Positions 24,899-32,444 of a stretch of 47,118 nt of DNA are shown one piece after another. A program made the translations under genes and the position numbers. Position 1 is the first letter of the stretch, and the number at the start of each line of letters is the position of its first letter. The stretch is from positions 1 through 47,118 of the forward strand of contig JAQBOA010000094.1 of the NCBI GenBank assembly GCA_028288305.1. Direction: 5' to 3'. The notes beneath the pieces are model-generated. The model searched no databases and was not told the DNA's origin. It worked only from the letters and a program-made list of their open reading frames with translations. This DNA comes from Mucilaginibacter sp. Its GTDB lineage: Bacteria; Bacteroidota; Bacteroidia; Sphingobacteriales; Sphingobacteriaceae.

Positions 24899-25735
24899 AT
24901 GAAAGCGTTATATAAATATGTATCCGGTTTGGTTTTGGCCGGTTTTCTTTCAGTTTTAATGATATCTTCTGTTAGTGCGCAACGCGGCGGTGGCGGCCAT
25001 ATCGGTGGCGGCCTCCGTATGGGGGGGGGCGGTGGCAGCGTTGGTGTGGGCCTTCGTGGAAATAGTGGGATCGGGCTACGTGGCAATACCGGAATTGGGT
25101 ATCGTGGTTATACAAGAAATGGATATCGTGGCGGATTAAGTTTCAGATCTGGTATCGGTTACTATGCAGGTGTAGGTTATCATGGCGGTGCATTTTACAG
25201 ACCAGGCTTCGGATACTATGGATACCCGCACCTTGGATTTTATTTAGGCGTATTACCATTTGGTTATTATCCTTTTTATTGGGGTTCTGATTTATATTAC
25301 TATTATGGAGGAGTTTTTTACAGCCCTTATGATAATGGTGGTTACCAGGTTACTACTCCTCCAATAGGTGCTGCTGTTCCTGAATTGCCAAAAACTGCAC
25401 AGCCTATTAAGATAGATGGCGTTCAGTATTATGAACAAGATGGAGTGTACTATAAAGAAGGTGTTGATGATAAAGGCAAAAAAATATATATAGTTGCCGG
25501 AAGAGATGGCGTTTTGAACACAGATGCCAGCGTTACTGATCCGAATGCAACTGTTGCCGCACCACAGGTTGGCGATATAGTAAATCAATTGCCTGACGGT
25601 TGCCGCAAAGTTATATTAAACGGAAAAAAATACTATGTGTCTCCAAACGATATCTATTACGAAAAAGTGACCGACCCGGATGGTAATGTAGCTTACAAAA
25701 TAGCAAGTTTGCCTCAAGATGAAAAAGGCGTTTAA
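24899..25735 (+). CDS. Secreted Gly/Tyr-rich protein, DUF6515-like
   Basis: The 278-residue product has a signal peptide (MKALYKYVSGLVLAGFLSVLMISSVSA). A Gly-rich tract (about 29-75, GGGGHIGGGLRMGGGGG) and a Gly/Tyr/Phe-rich tract (about 75-150) precede two copies of a small Tyr-rich module. IKIDGVQYYEQDGVYYKEG and VILNGKKYYVSPNDIYYEK are the two repeats. This is the layout of DUF6515 proteins, common and uncharacterised in Bacteroidota (family call from memory of the pattern). A run of nine G bases starts at 25020-25029, making it prone to slippage. A terminator follows. It lies 166 bp after the kinase gene, with its own probable promoter. Confidence 0.75.
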   Translation: MKALYKYVSGLVLAGFLSVLMISSVSAQRGGGGHIGGGLRMGGGGGSVGVGLRGNSGIGLRGNTGIGYRGYTRNGYRGGLSFRSGIGYYAGVGYHGGAFYRPGFGYYGYPHLGFYLGVLPFGYYPFYWGSDLYYYYGGVFYSPYDNGGYQVTTPPIGAAVPELPKTAQPIKIDGVQYYEQDGVYYKEGVDDKGKKIYIVAGRDGVLNTDASVTDPNATVAAPQVGDIVNQLPDGCRKVILNGKKYYVSPNDIYYEKVTDPDGNVAYKIASLPQDEKGV

Positions 25736-25758
25736 TTAAGTATAATCTAATTATTTGT

Positions 25759-25795
25759 GCAGCCCTCTGAATTTTAGAGGGCTGCTTTTATTTTG
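25759..25795 (+). terminator. Intrinsic terminator
   Basis: GCAGCCCTCT and AGAGGGCTGC form a perfect 10-bp stem (25759-25768 with 25776-25785) around GAATTTT, followed by TTTTATTTT. It ends the DUF6515-like transcript. Confidence 0.92.
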
Positions 25796-25934
25796 TTGGG
25801 ATTGTAGTTTAAAGTAACAGCGAAAATAAAGCTGTATAAAAAGATACTGCAAACATGTAAAACAATTACTTGTTGTTTAAAATAAGTCATTTTTTTTCAA
25901 GGAGAATATTTACATAATCTTAAAATTTAAGAAT

Positions 25935-26851
25935 ATGAAAAAGTATCTGTTAATCCTTGTATTAGTTTTACTACAAGTCGGATTATTTCGTTATACTGCT
26001 TTTGCCCATCCGGCATCAGGTATTGTTGTAGACAGGTATGGCAATGTTTATTTTATATATTCAGTGTTGGTGTTGCAAAAATCAGTGTGGATGGTAAACT
26101 CACTTACATTCATAAAGCTACTGATGGCCATTGGATGTGTCTTGATGAAAAGGGCGTATTCTCGCAAACACAACCAAAATATTTTGAAAGAATTACTCCA
26201 GATGGAGTGCAGCCTACTATTATTTATGCTGGCGGAGGTTCACCGATAGCCATGAATAAAGACGGAAATTTTTATTATTGCGGTGGCCCAAATGGTGATT
26301 TACATCCGGCAGCAAAAACGCTTGTTCGGGAAACACCGGGCAAACAGCAAACTGTATTTGCCCCAACTCTCGAAAGTATATTAAATAAACTAAATGATGG
26401 TATTACGGGCTTAGCGGCGGGGCCGGATGGCTCACTTTACACAGCATGTTGGAATTCTTTACTAAAAGTTAATATGGACGGAAAGGTTACGGTATTGGCT
26501 CATCCTGTCGCAGTACCCGATTGTGACGAAGACCCTGCCGACCATAGAGAAGTTAACAGGGGGATACCCCTGTTAAGAGGAATAGCTGTTGATTCCGCCG
26601 GTACGGTTTATCTTGCTGCAACAAGTTGTCACTGTTTGTTAAAAATAACTTCAGACGGAAAGATAAAAACGATTTTAAAAGCTGCCCGTCCCTGGTCACC
26701 CACCGCGGCCGCCGTTCGAAATGGCAATATTTATGTACTGGAATATACAAATGCTAATGGTCCTGCTACCGAAGGTTGGTTGCCGCGTGTACGTGAAATA
26801 GGAAAGAATGGAAAGGTTAAAATAATTGCAGATCTTTCTTCAAAAAAATAA
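25935..26851 (+). pseudogene. Secreted NHL-repeat-like beta-propeller gene with a one-base frameshift
   Basis: ATG at 25935 gives a signal peptide (MKKYLLILVLVLLQVGLF ... AFA) and HPASGIVVDRYGNVYFIYS. Here the frame shifts: adding a single G after TCA at 26061-26063 would give SGVGVAKISVDGKLTYIHK and then an open frame to TAA at 26849-26851. The joined product would be about 305 residues with several NHL/SMP-30-like blades (GIVVDRYGNVYF, LAAGPDGSLYTACWNSLLKV, GIAVDSAGTVYLAATSCHCLLKI). An unbroken second frame can start only at a GTG (26087) and would lack the export signal. Either the gene is inactive or the base is a sequencing or assembly loss. Confidence 0.8.
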
Positions 26852-26874
26852 GAGGACAATATTTAGATTTCCCA

Positions 26875-26907
26875 AGACTTACGAAGTTTTAAAAACTTCG
26901 TAAGTCT
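26875..26907. terminator. Bidirectional terminator-like hairpin
   Basis: AGACTTACGAAGTTTT and its complement pair over 16 bp with one unpaired A. It lies between the NHL gene and the converging SDR gene, with A-rich and T-rich ends that suit termination in both directions. Confidence 0.7.
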
Positions 26908-26948
26908 GAAAAATTAAGCCTGAAAAATATTTTACCAGCCCATTTGTT

Positions 26949-27806
26949 TTAACTATTGTATTTAGCTAACCATTTTGCCTTGATAGCTGCCCTCGAGTTT
27001 ATAAATTCAACATCTGTTCCCTGGGCAATAGCATCAAGCGGAAAGCGCAGAGGCCGTGTTCCCTTTTTCATATTTATTAAATCCAATACACCGTCGGCTA
27101 TTGTTTGAGGGTTCATTTTAAATTCAGCCATTTTACCAAACATTGCTCCACCCATTGCATTGAATTTTTGTGTGGCTGTTTCACCATATTCGGCAAGTAT
27201 TTCCGGTTTATCAGCATTAAATCCTGTTTTACTGCCATTGTTCATTTCTGTGGGATATACTCCCGGCTGTATACTAACATTTTCAATATTATAATCGCTC
27301 AGTTCATCCTGCATGCCTTCAGTGATACTTTCAACGCCAAATTTAGAAGCAAGGTAAGGGATCATAAAAGGCAGGGTATGTCCGCTGGCACCTGAGGTAA
27401 TATTGATGATCAACCCATTTTTATTTTTACGCATGGAAGGAAGTACTGCCTGGTAGGTTCGCAATACGCCATAAAAATTAACTTCGAACAAATTCCTGAT
27501 CTGTTCAATTGTATATGCTTCAAGTAACCCAAAACCTGCTACACCTGCATTGTTCACCAAAACATCTACTTTTCCATATTTTGCCAACACGCTTTCAAAT
27601 GCCTGGTTTACTGATAGATCATTAGTTATGTCGATTTCGGTTACTTCGATATTAGGAAATGACGAAAGCTTTTTTGCAGCAGCTTCGTTTTTCCCGTTAG
27701 CTCCGCGCATACCGGCAATTACAGTATGCCCTGCCTTAGCTAAAGTTAAAGCCATCAGTTTACCAAATCCTGTGCTGGTTCCTGTGATGAAAATTATTTT
27801 GCTCAT
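26949..27806 (-). CDS. Short-chain dehydrogenase/reductase
   Basis: The 285-residue protein has the NAD(P)-binding TGTSTGFG (8-15) and NNAG (85-88) motifs. The catalytic residues are S138 and Y151-x-x-x-K155 (SGASGHTLPFMIPYLASK). Length and C-terminal extension (GVLDLINMKKGTRPLRFPLD) match the classical SDR group that reduces or oxidises small alcohols and ketones. The substrate is unknown. It lies downstream of the Crp-family gene on the same strand, separated by 94 bp, so it is a candidate target. Confidence 0.92.
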   Translation of the reverse strand: MSKIIFITGTSTGFGKLMALTLAKAGHTVIAGMRGANGKNEAAAKKLSSFPNIEVTEIDITNDLSVNQAFESVLAKYGKVDVLVNNAGVAGFGLLEAYTIEQIRNLFEVNFYGVLRTYQAVLPSMRKNKNGLIINITSGASGHTLPFMIPYLASKFGVESITEGMQDELSDYNIENVSIQPGVYPTEMNNGSKTGFNADKPEILAEYGETATQKFNAMGGAMFGKMAEFKMNPQTIADGVLDLINMKKGTRPLRFPLDAIAQGTDVEFINSRAAIKAKWLAKYNS

Positions 27807-27900
27807 TTTTTTAATTTTTAAGTATTAATGAATGATGCAAAGTTGCAGGATACGTACGTCTTGTTTCATTGACATTTAAAGGAAAAGAACTTGACAAATA

Positions 27901-28425
27901 TCAATGAAAATTACTTTTTGAGGCAGTCTTTCTTACTCGGCTCAGGGTTTCCGGAGATATGCCAAGGTAAGACGCTATCATGTGTTGTGGTACCCGATTG
28001 GCTATTTGAGGGGAGTTTTTAAGAAATTCAAAGTATCTTTCTTCGGCAGTTTGACTAATTGCAGCGTGAATGCGGTTTTGTGAAGCAATAAAACTTCTTT
28101 CAAGTAATGTGGTAGCAAGATCCTTAAAAGCTGGTATCTGTTTCTTTATGGTTTCAAAATTCTCTATATTAAAAAGCAAAACAGTGGAATCTTCTATAGC
28201 GTCAATATTAGACTTTGAAGGCTTACCTGATAATAAACTTTCCCTGTCTCCAGCCCACCGGTTTGCAAATGAAAAATATAGAATATGTTCAACGCCCTTA
28301 TCGTCTACACGGTAAGTTTTCAGACAGCCCTCACACACAAAAGCATTGTAGCGCCAAACATCGCCTTCTTGCAAAAGATATTGATGTTTGCGTAATTTCT
28401 TAACAACACCGGCTTGTTCAATCAT
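27901..28425 (-). CDS. Crp/Fnr-family transcriptional regulator
   Basis: The 174-residue protein has a cyclic-nucleotide-binding-type beta-roll (about 10-110, LQEGDVWRYNAFVCEGCLK). A C-terminal winged helix (about 135-168) contains VPQHMIASYLGISPETLSRV, in which the recognition helix is ISPETLSRV. The protein is somewhat shorter than classical Crp (about 200 residues). The cNMP-binding PBC signature (RxS/T) is not evident, so the ligand is uncertain; many short Bacteroidota relatives have unknown effectors. It probably regulates itself or the SDR gene that follows on the same strand. Confidence 0.9.
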   Translation of the reverse strand: MIEQAGVVKKLRKHQYLLQEGDVWRYNAFVCEGCLKTYRVDDKGVEHILYFSFANRWAGDRESLLSGKPSKSNIDAIEDSTVLLFNIENFETIKKQIPAFKDLATTLLERSFIASQNRIHAAISQTAEERYFEFLKNSPQIANRVPQHMIASYLGISPETLSRVRKTASKSNFH

Positions 28426-28568
28426 TAGCCAATCTTTTTCAGAGATAGAGATTTTTTCGTTGATATAATTTTAAAAAACCGTGAACATTATATTAAAATA
28501 ATTACAAATCCATGTAAATGAAATGAGTTACGGCTTGATTTGAACAAATTTCTAAATAGAGGAAAATA

Positions 28569-29099
28569 TCAAAAATTCTTTATCGTTTCTGTTATATGGG
28601 CCAAATGATGTTTACAATGCCATGCATATATGGCAAGTGATTTTTTAAGTTGTATTATCTCGCCTGAAGCGGGGTGTACAAAAGTCCGATTCCATTCGTT
28701 TTCCGTAAAACTTTCCAGCAGGGCCACCCAATGCTGATGGATGCCTTCCAGCATTTTTAATGAAGCTTCAACAGGCATTTTATAGTCCGCCAGTAAAGCC
28801 CAGTCTGCTTCTTCATAAGGTTTAATAGTTGGGTTTTCTTCTGTCAACGCCCATTTAAAGCGCATTAATGAATTCATATGACTATCAGCAACATGATGCA
28901 CAACCTTTCTCAAGCTCCACCCGCCGGTACGGTATGTGGTATCTAATTGTTTTTCGTTCAAGCCTATAATTGCCTGGCGCAATTTACCCGGGAATAACTT
29001 TATTGTAGTTATCCAATGCCGTATATCTTCATTGGTATAAGATACCGGGGCTTTGAATTTCCCTATGGGATATCTAAGTTGCTCGTCTGTCATGATCAT
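28569..29099 (-). CDS. YfiT/BstA-like DinB-fold thiol transferase
   Basis: The 176-residue product follows the YfiT-type pattern: LRYPIGKFKAPVSYTNEDI near the start and TGGWSLRKVVHHVADSHMNS with H68, H69, D72 and H74. The closing AIYAWHCKHHLAHIT (about 157-171) supplies further His ligands. YfiT enzymes bind a divalent metal and transfer bacillithiol or other thiols to electrophilic toxins. Whether this organism makes bacillithiol is not shown in the window. Two in-frame ATGs (29099 and 29093) give MIMTDEQ or MTDEQ; I cannot separate them. It is divergent from the FAD oxidoreductase gene. Confidence 0.88.
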   Translation of the reverse strand: MIMTDEQLRYPIGKFKAPVSYTNEDIRHWITTIKLFPGKLRQAIIGLNEKQLDTTYRTGGWSLRKVVHHVADSHMNSLMRFKWALTEENPTIKPYEEADWALLADYKMPVEASLKMLEGIHQHWVALLESFTENEWNRTFVHPASGEIIQLKKSLAIYAWHCKHHLAHITETIKNF

Positions 29100-29184
29100 T
29101 AAAAAAATTTAAATTAAGTAAAATTTTTATCTGCAACAAAGTTTTGACCTAATTTAGCGTTTTGTATTGTTTATTTACGTGCTG

Positions 29185-30519
29185 ATGATAAAAACTTTAA
29201 TCGCAATATGGCTTATAGCCAATTGTTCTTTAATATATGCCCAAACTATTAAAACCGATGTATTGGTTGTTGGAGGTAGCGCAAGTGGTGTAGCCGCAGC
29301 TATTCAATGTGCCCGCAGCAAGGTAAAAACAATATTCGCAATCTCTGATTCACTGCCGCACATCAGCACGGCAGCGTCTGGCATGAACGAGGTAAGTGCA
29401 AATCGAGACTTACCATCGGGTATTTGGGGTGAATTTCGTAAACAGGTACAGGATTTTTATAAAAAAACTCCCGGTTATGATACTGCATATAATGCAGTAT
29501 TACGCTTTGAACCTAATGCTGGCGCAACCATTTTGAAAAAAATTACGGATACTGTAAAAAACCTTACCGTTTATTTAAACAGCTCATTTATAACTATTAA
29601 AAAAGACGGCGATTATTGGCAAGTAAACATTATCCAAAACGGAAAATCCATTGAAGTTAAAGCACATGTAGTGGTTGATGCCACTGAAAACGGCGAGCTT
29701 GCATCAAAAGCAGGTGCAAAAATTACTGCCGGCGTTGATAATAATAAAGTTACAAACGAATTAAAAACCTACCGGACTTCAATTGCAGCTGGTAAAGATT
29801 TGCCCAGACAGGTTAATTTACCTGGTTCTTATTATCCGCCGCTTCCAGTTTATTGTATACCACTGAGCACAGTGTTATTGAAAGATGCAGACAATTTATT
29901 AATCACGGAAAAGGCGTTATCAGGCAAAAAGGATATTCAATACCTACCCCTGCAACTTGAATTAGGTCAGGGTGTTGGAGCGGTCGCCGCTTATTGTGCA
30001 TTTTTTAAAACCACCACTAAAAATTTAAAAGTACGTATTATACAGGGCGAACTACTGGATTTTAAAAGTTACCTGCTGCCTTTTGCCGATATACCGCTGC
30101 AAGATCGCAATTGGAGGGCTATACAACAAGTGTGTGCAACAGGTTTGCTTAAGGGAGTAAAACAGGCTACCGGTAACAGTATCCAATTTCTTTTTAAACC
30201 GGATTCCGCAGTAAGCACAAACGAGATAAAACCGGTTTTAACTGAAATATATACCCGTGCATTTTTATGGTTCAACAAAGAAAAGCCAGGTGAAAAGTTT
30301 ACAATCGGCAATTTGCTCGCACTTATTAGCGATTATACATTAACTGACCCTAAGGTATTCAACACAGGTATTCAAAAAAGTTGGAAAACCCAATATAAAT
30401 TTAAGCTTGATTTTGACCTGAACCGCCAGGTAACCCGTCGGGAATTTGCAGTTTTGACAAATAAGTTTTTAAATCCTTTTGCCAGGACGGTGGATTTGGA
30501 AGGAAGATTGGTGAATTGA
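29185..30519 (+). CDS. Secreted FAD-dependent oxidoreductase
   Basis: From ATG 29185 the product has 444 residues. A signal peptide (MIKTLIAIWLIANCSLIYA) precedes QTIKTDVLVVGGSASGVAAA, the dinucleotide-binding GxGxxG-like motif (GGSASG). A further AHVVVDATENGELAS segment matches the family that carries the FAD-dependent oxidoreductase domain seen in xanthan-lyase-associated proteins. The C-terminal half (about 300-440) is alpha-helical and lacks a recognised second domain. A longer start at TTG 29167 is less likely. The signal peptide implies FAD loading before or during Tat or Sec export; the target is unknown. The gene is monocistronic. Confidence 0.82.
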   Translation: MIKTLIAIWLIANCSLIYAQTIKTDVLVVGGSASGVAAAIQCARSKVKTIFAISDSLPHISTAASGMNEVSANRDLPSGIWGEFRKQVQDFYKKTPGYDTAYNAVLRFEPNAGATILKKITDTVKNLTVYLNSSFITIKKDGDYWQVNIIQNGKSIEVKAHVVVDATENGELASKAGAKITAGVDNNKVTNELKTYRTSIAAGKDLPRQVNLPGSYYPPLPVYCIPLSTVLLKDADNLLITEKALSGKKDIQYLPLQLELGQGVGAVAAYCAFFKTTTKNLKVRIIQGELLDFKSYLLPFADIPLQDRNWRAIQQVCATGLLKGVKQATGNSIQFLFKPDSAVSTNEIKPVLTEIYTRAFLWFNKEKPGEKFTIGNLLALISDYTLTDPKVFNTGIQKSWKTQYKFKLDFDLNRQVTRREFAVLTNKFLNPFARTVDLEGRLVN

Positions 30520-30601
30520 TTGCCGTCTTGTATTGGATCATTTTTTTTATAACCTGATTCAATAGCATGTGTTTGATGGGCCTAATTAAATTAAAAGATT
30601 A

Positions 30602-31045
30602 TCATACATGCTGTAAAATAAACCCTGCGTCTACCTTAAGTTCAGTGTAAACTGCTTTTAAAAAACCCACATCAGGTTTTTGTTTGCCATTCATAATCAG
30701 CGAAAGTTTGGCGTCGCTAATGTTTAGCTTTTTTGCAAGGTCGTGTTGTTTCAAGTGCATTTCATACATTTTCATCTCTATCATCCCTGTAAGGGTTGAG
30801 GGCGCAGCAATAACGTACTTTTGTTGTTCGTAATTCTGGGCTATCAATGCCAATGACCGGATCTCGGCCAGCTCTTCTTTTGAAACATTTTTGCTACCCT
30901 TAGCCATCAGGCTATCTATTTTAGCAATTACTGTATTGTAATCACTATCGTTGTCAATTTTTTTTTTGTGCCATTTTATAAAAATTAAAAATCTGGTATA
31001 ACCAGCTTGTTTTAGCAAAAGAGTCTGTATCAAATTTTCGAACAA
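30602..31045 (-). CDS. higA: HigA-like antitoxin with HTH domain
   Basis: The C-terminal two-thirds is convincing: EELAEIRSLALIAQNYE, then the Cro/C1-type helix-turn-helix (LKQHDLAKKLNISDAKLSLI, about residues 98-117), ending VDAGFILQHV. The N-terminus is doubtful. The open frame needs a TTG at 31045 and starts with MFENLIQTLLLKQ, which does not resemble HigA. An ATG at 30974 (MAQKKIDNDSD...) looks more natural but needs one base fewer in a run of ten A's to be in frame. So either expression depends on slippage or the sequence is off by one. It overlaps the end of the higB remnant, the normal toxin-first order. It probably binds DNA as an autorepressor. Confidence 0.7.
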   Translation of the reverse strand: MFENLIQTLLLKQAGYTRFLIFIKWHKKKIDNDSDYNTVIAKIDSLMAKGSKNVSKEELAEIRSLALIAQNYEQQKYVIAAPSTLTGMIEMKMYEMHLKQHDLAKKLNISDAKLSLIMNGKQKPDVGFLKAVYTELKVDAGFILQHV

Positions 31046-31326
31046 TCCTTTAGCTTGTCATATTCAGAATGTGTACCAATAAAACGTATATAAACCGTTC
31101 TAACGTCAAAAAATATCATTGCAACCAACCTGTATGTATTCCCTCTGATGTTAAAGACATATCTGTCGTCACCCACTGAGTCAACAGAGTTATACATTTC
31201 TTTCATTTCGTGATAATTTGCCCAGTCAGCCATTAATGTTAAACGATACCAGTTGTTTTAAGCATCTTCCGCATCAGCATGAGCCTCAAAGAAAAAGCGA
31301 AGTGTTCCATAACTGATTATCACCAT
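31030..31326 (-). pseudogene. higB: HigB-family toxin gene with an in-frame stop at codon 23
   Basis: From ATG at 31326 the frame reads MVIISYGTLRFFFEAHADAE and then hits TAA at 31258-31260 (codon 23). Without another break it continues NNWYRLTLMADWANYHEMKE...VFNIRGNTYRLVAMIFF...RFIGTHSEYDKLKDCSKI, the body of a HigB-type mRNA interferase of about 98 residues. A restart at ATG 31233 would give 67 residues lacking the first helix and is probably inactive. The antitoxin immediately follows. Loss of the toxin with retention of most of the antitoxin is the usual decay path for such modules. Confidence 0.85.
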
Positions 31327-31452
31327 GATTTAAAGTTTAGCAAATATAACAATTTTAGATTAATAAAAATATATTTAGAAATTCTAAAAAATAATAAATT
31401 GAATTTCACTTTTATTAATTACCTCTCAGGAATAGTAGCTATCTTTAAATTA

Positions 31453-31872
31453 ATGAATCGATCCTATGTGCTTCTAATGTTGCTTTTCTTTGGTTGTGCA
31501 TCTAAACCCAAAGCACCAACTGTCTATATAAGTCTTATAAACAATAATCGTTCGGTCAAATTTAAGGGGCTTGATTATGCAATAGTAAGCGAGATTAACC
31601 GGGATTCGGTGCCTGGTGCCTGGAAAAACCTATTGCCTGTTTTTCGAATGCCTTCCGATACCGATTTAAAAAATTATCAGCCTGTTCAGCCAGGTTTATA
31701 TCAACTTAAAGACAGCGCTGTAATATTTACACCTGATACCCCATTTACAAAGGGGAAAATTTACTTTGTCCGCTATTTTGAATTTGACAGGGGTGATAAT
31801 GTATGGGATTATATAAAAGGCAAAAAGACATTAGGAAAAATTCCATATATTGATTTGATTTTTAAGAAATAA
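31453..31872 (+). CDS. Small lipoprotein of unknown function
   Basis: From ATG 31453 the product is 139 residues long. It opens with a lipoprotein signal, MNRSYVLLMLLFFGCASKP, with Cys after FFG. The mature protein contains VYISLINNNRSVKFKGLDY, a LPVFRMPSDTDLKNY segment and beta-strand-like KGKIYFVRYFEF...IPYIDLIFKK. A longer frame from 31279 would overlap the higB gene in antisense and put 58 extra residues before the signal, so I reject it. It is the last gene before the rimP promoter and shares its orientation. Confidence 0.7.
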   Translation: MNRSYVLLMLLFFGCASKPKAPTVYISLINNNRSVKFKGLDYAIVSEINRDSVPGAWKNLLPVFRMPSDTDLKNYQPVQPGLYQLKDSAVIFTPDTPFTKGKIYFVRYFEFDRGDNVWDYIKGKKTLGKIPYIDLIFKK

Positions 31873-31876
31873 CTAC

Positions 31877-31906
31877 TTGAATTTACGATAATATTTATTA
31901 TATTTG
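31877..31906 (+). promoter_or_regulatory. Bacteroidota primary-sigma promoter of rimP-nusA-infB
   Basis: TTG at 31877-31879, a 19-nt spacer and TATATTTG at 31899-31906 match the Bacteroidota -33/-7 consensus exactly. Transcription would start near 31912, so the rimP mRNA has a leader of about 64 bases containing the hairpin at 31919-31946. Confidence 0.8.
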
Positions 31907-31918
31907 CATCCAAATTAA

Positions 31919-31950
31919 AAAAGAGGGGACGGTTGTCCCCTCTTTTATTT
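31919..31950 (+). promoter_or_regulatory. Terminator-like leader hairpin (possible attenuator) before rimP
   Basis: AAAAGAGGGGAC and GTCCCCTCTTTT form a perfect 12-bp stem around GGTT, followed by ATTTTAT. It begins only about seven bases after the predicted transcription start and lies 30 bp before the rimP ATG. It could be the terminator of the upstream lipoprotein gene, but the promoter lies between, so it is also transcribed in the rimP leader and may attenuate or stabilise that mRNA. Confidence 0.65.
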
Positions 31951-31975
31951 TATCGATTAAATTATCAGTACGATA

Positions 31976-32440
31976 ATGAATATTGAAAAAAGAGTAAGGG
32001 AACTGGTCGAAGAAAAGATTAACGATAAGCCAAATCTGTTTATTGTGGATATAAAAATGCACTCCAACGGTAAACTGATTATATTAATTGATGGCGATAA
32101 AGGTGTTGGAATTGACGATTGCGCAGCAATAAGTAGGCATGTAGGTTTTCGCCTCGAGGAGGAGAATGTGATCGAAACCGCTTATAACCTGGAGGTTTCA
32201 TCGCCTGGCATTGATACTCCGTTAACATCAATAAGACAATATTTAAAAAATATTGGACGAAATTTGGCTATTAACATGGCTGATGGAACAAAAAGAGAAG
32301 GTAAATTATCAAGCATCACAGAAGATGCTATTATAATTGAAGAAAAAATAAAAGAAAAAGGGAAAAAAGCCGAAACTGTTGAAAGCGTTATCCCTATTGA
32401 TAAAATAACAGAAACAAAAGTTTTAATATCATTCAAGTAA
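31976..32440 (+). CDS. rimP: Ribosome maturation factor RimP
   Basis: The 154-residue protein has the two-domain RimP layout. The N-terminal domain (about 1-85) contains FIVDIKMHSNGKLIILIDGDKGVGIDDCAAISRHV and VSSPGIDTPLT, the most conserved RimP motif. The C-terminal SH3-like part (about 88-154) holds GRNLAINMADGTKREGKL. RimP assists assembly of the 30S subunit. It is the first gene of the operon and is followed after 4 bp by nusA, the widely conserved order. Confidence 0.96.
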   Translation: MNIEKRVRELVEEKINDKPNLFIVDIKMHSNGKLIILIDGDKGVGIDDCAAISRHVGFRLEEENVIETAYNLEVSSPGIDTPLTSIRQYLKNIGRNLAINMADGTKREGKLSSITEDAIIIEEKIKEKGKKAETVESVIPIDKITETKVLISFK

Positions 32441-32444
32441 GAAA

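Noticed and set aside
31279..31452. N-terminal extension of the small lipoprotein
   Set aside because: It overlaps higB in antisense and would bury the lipoprotein signal.
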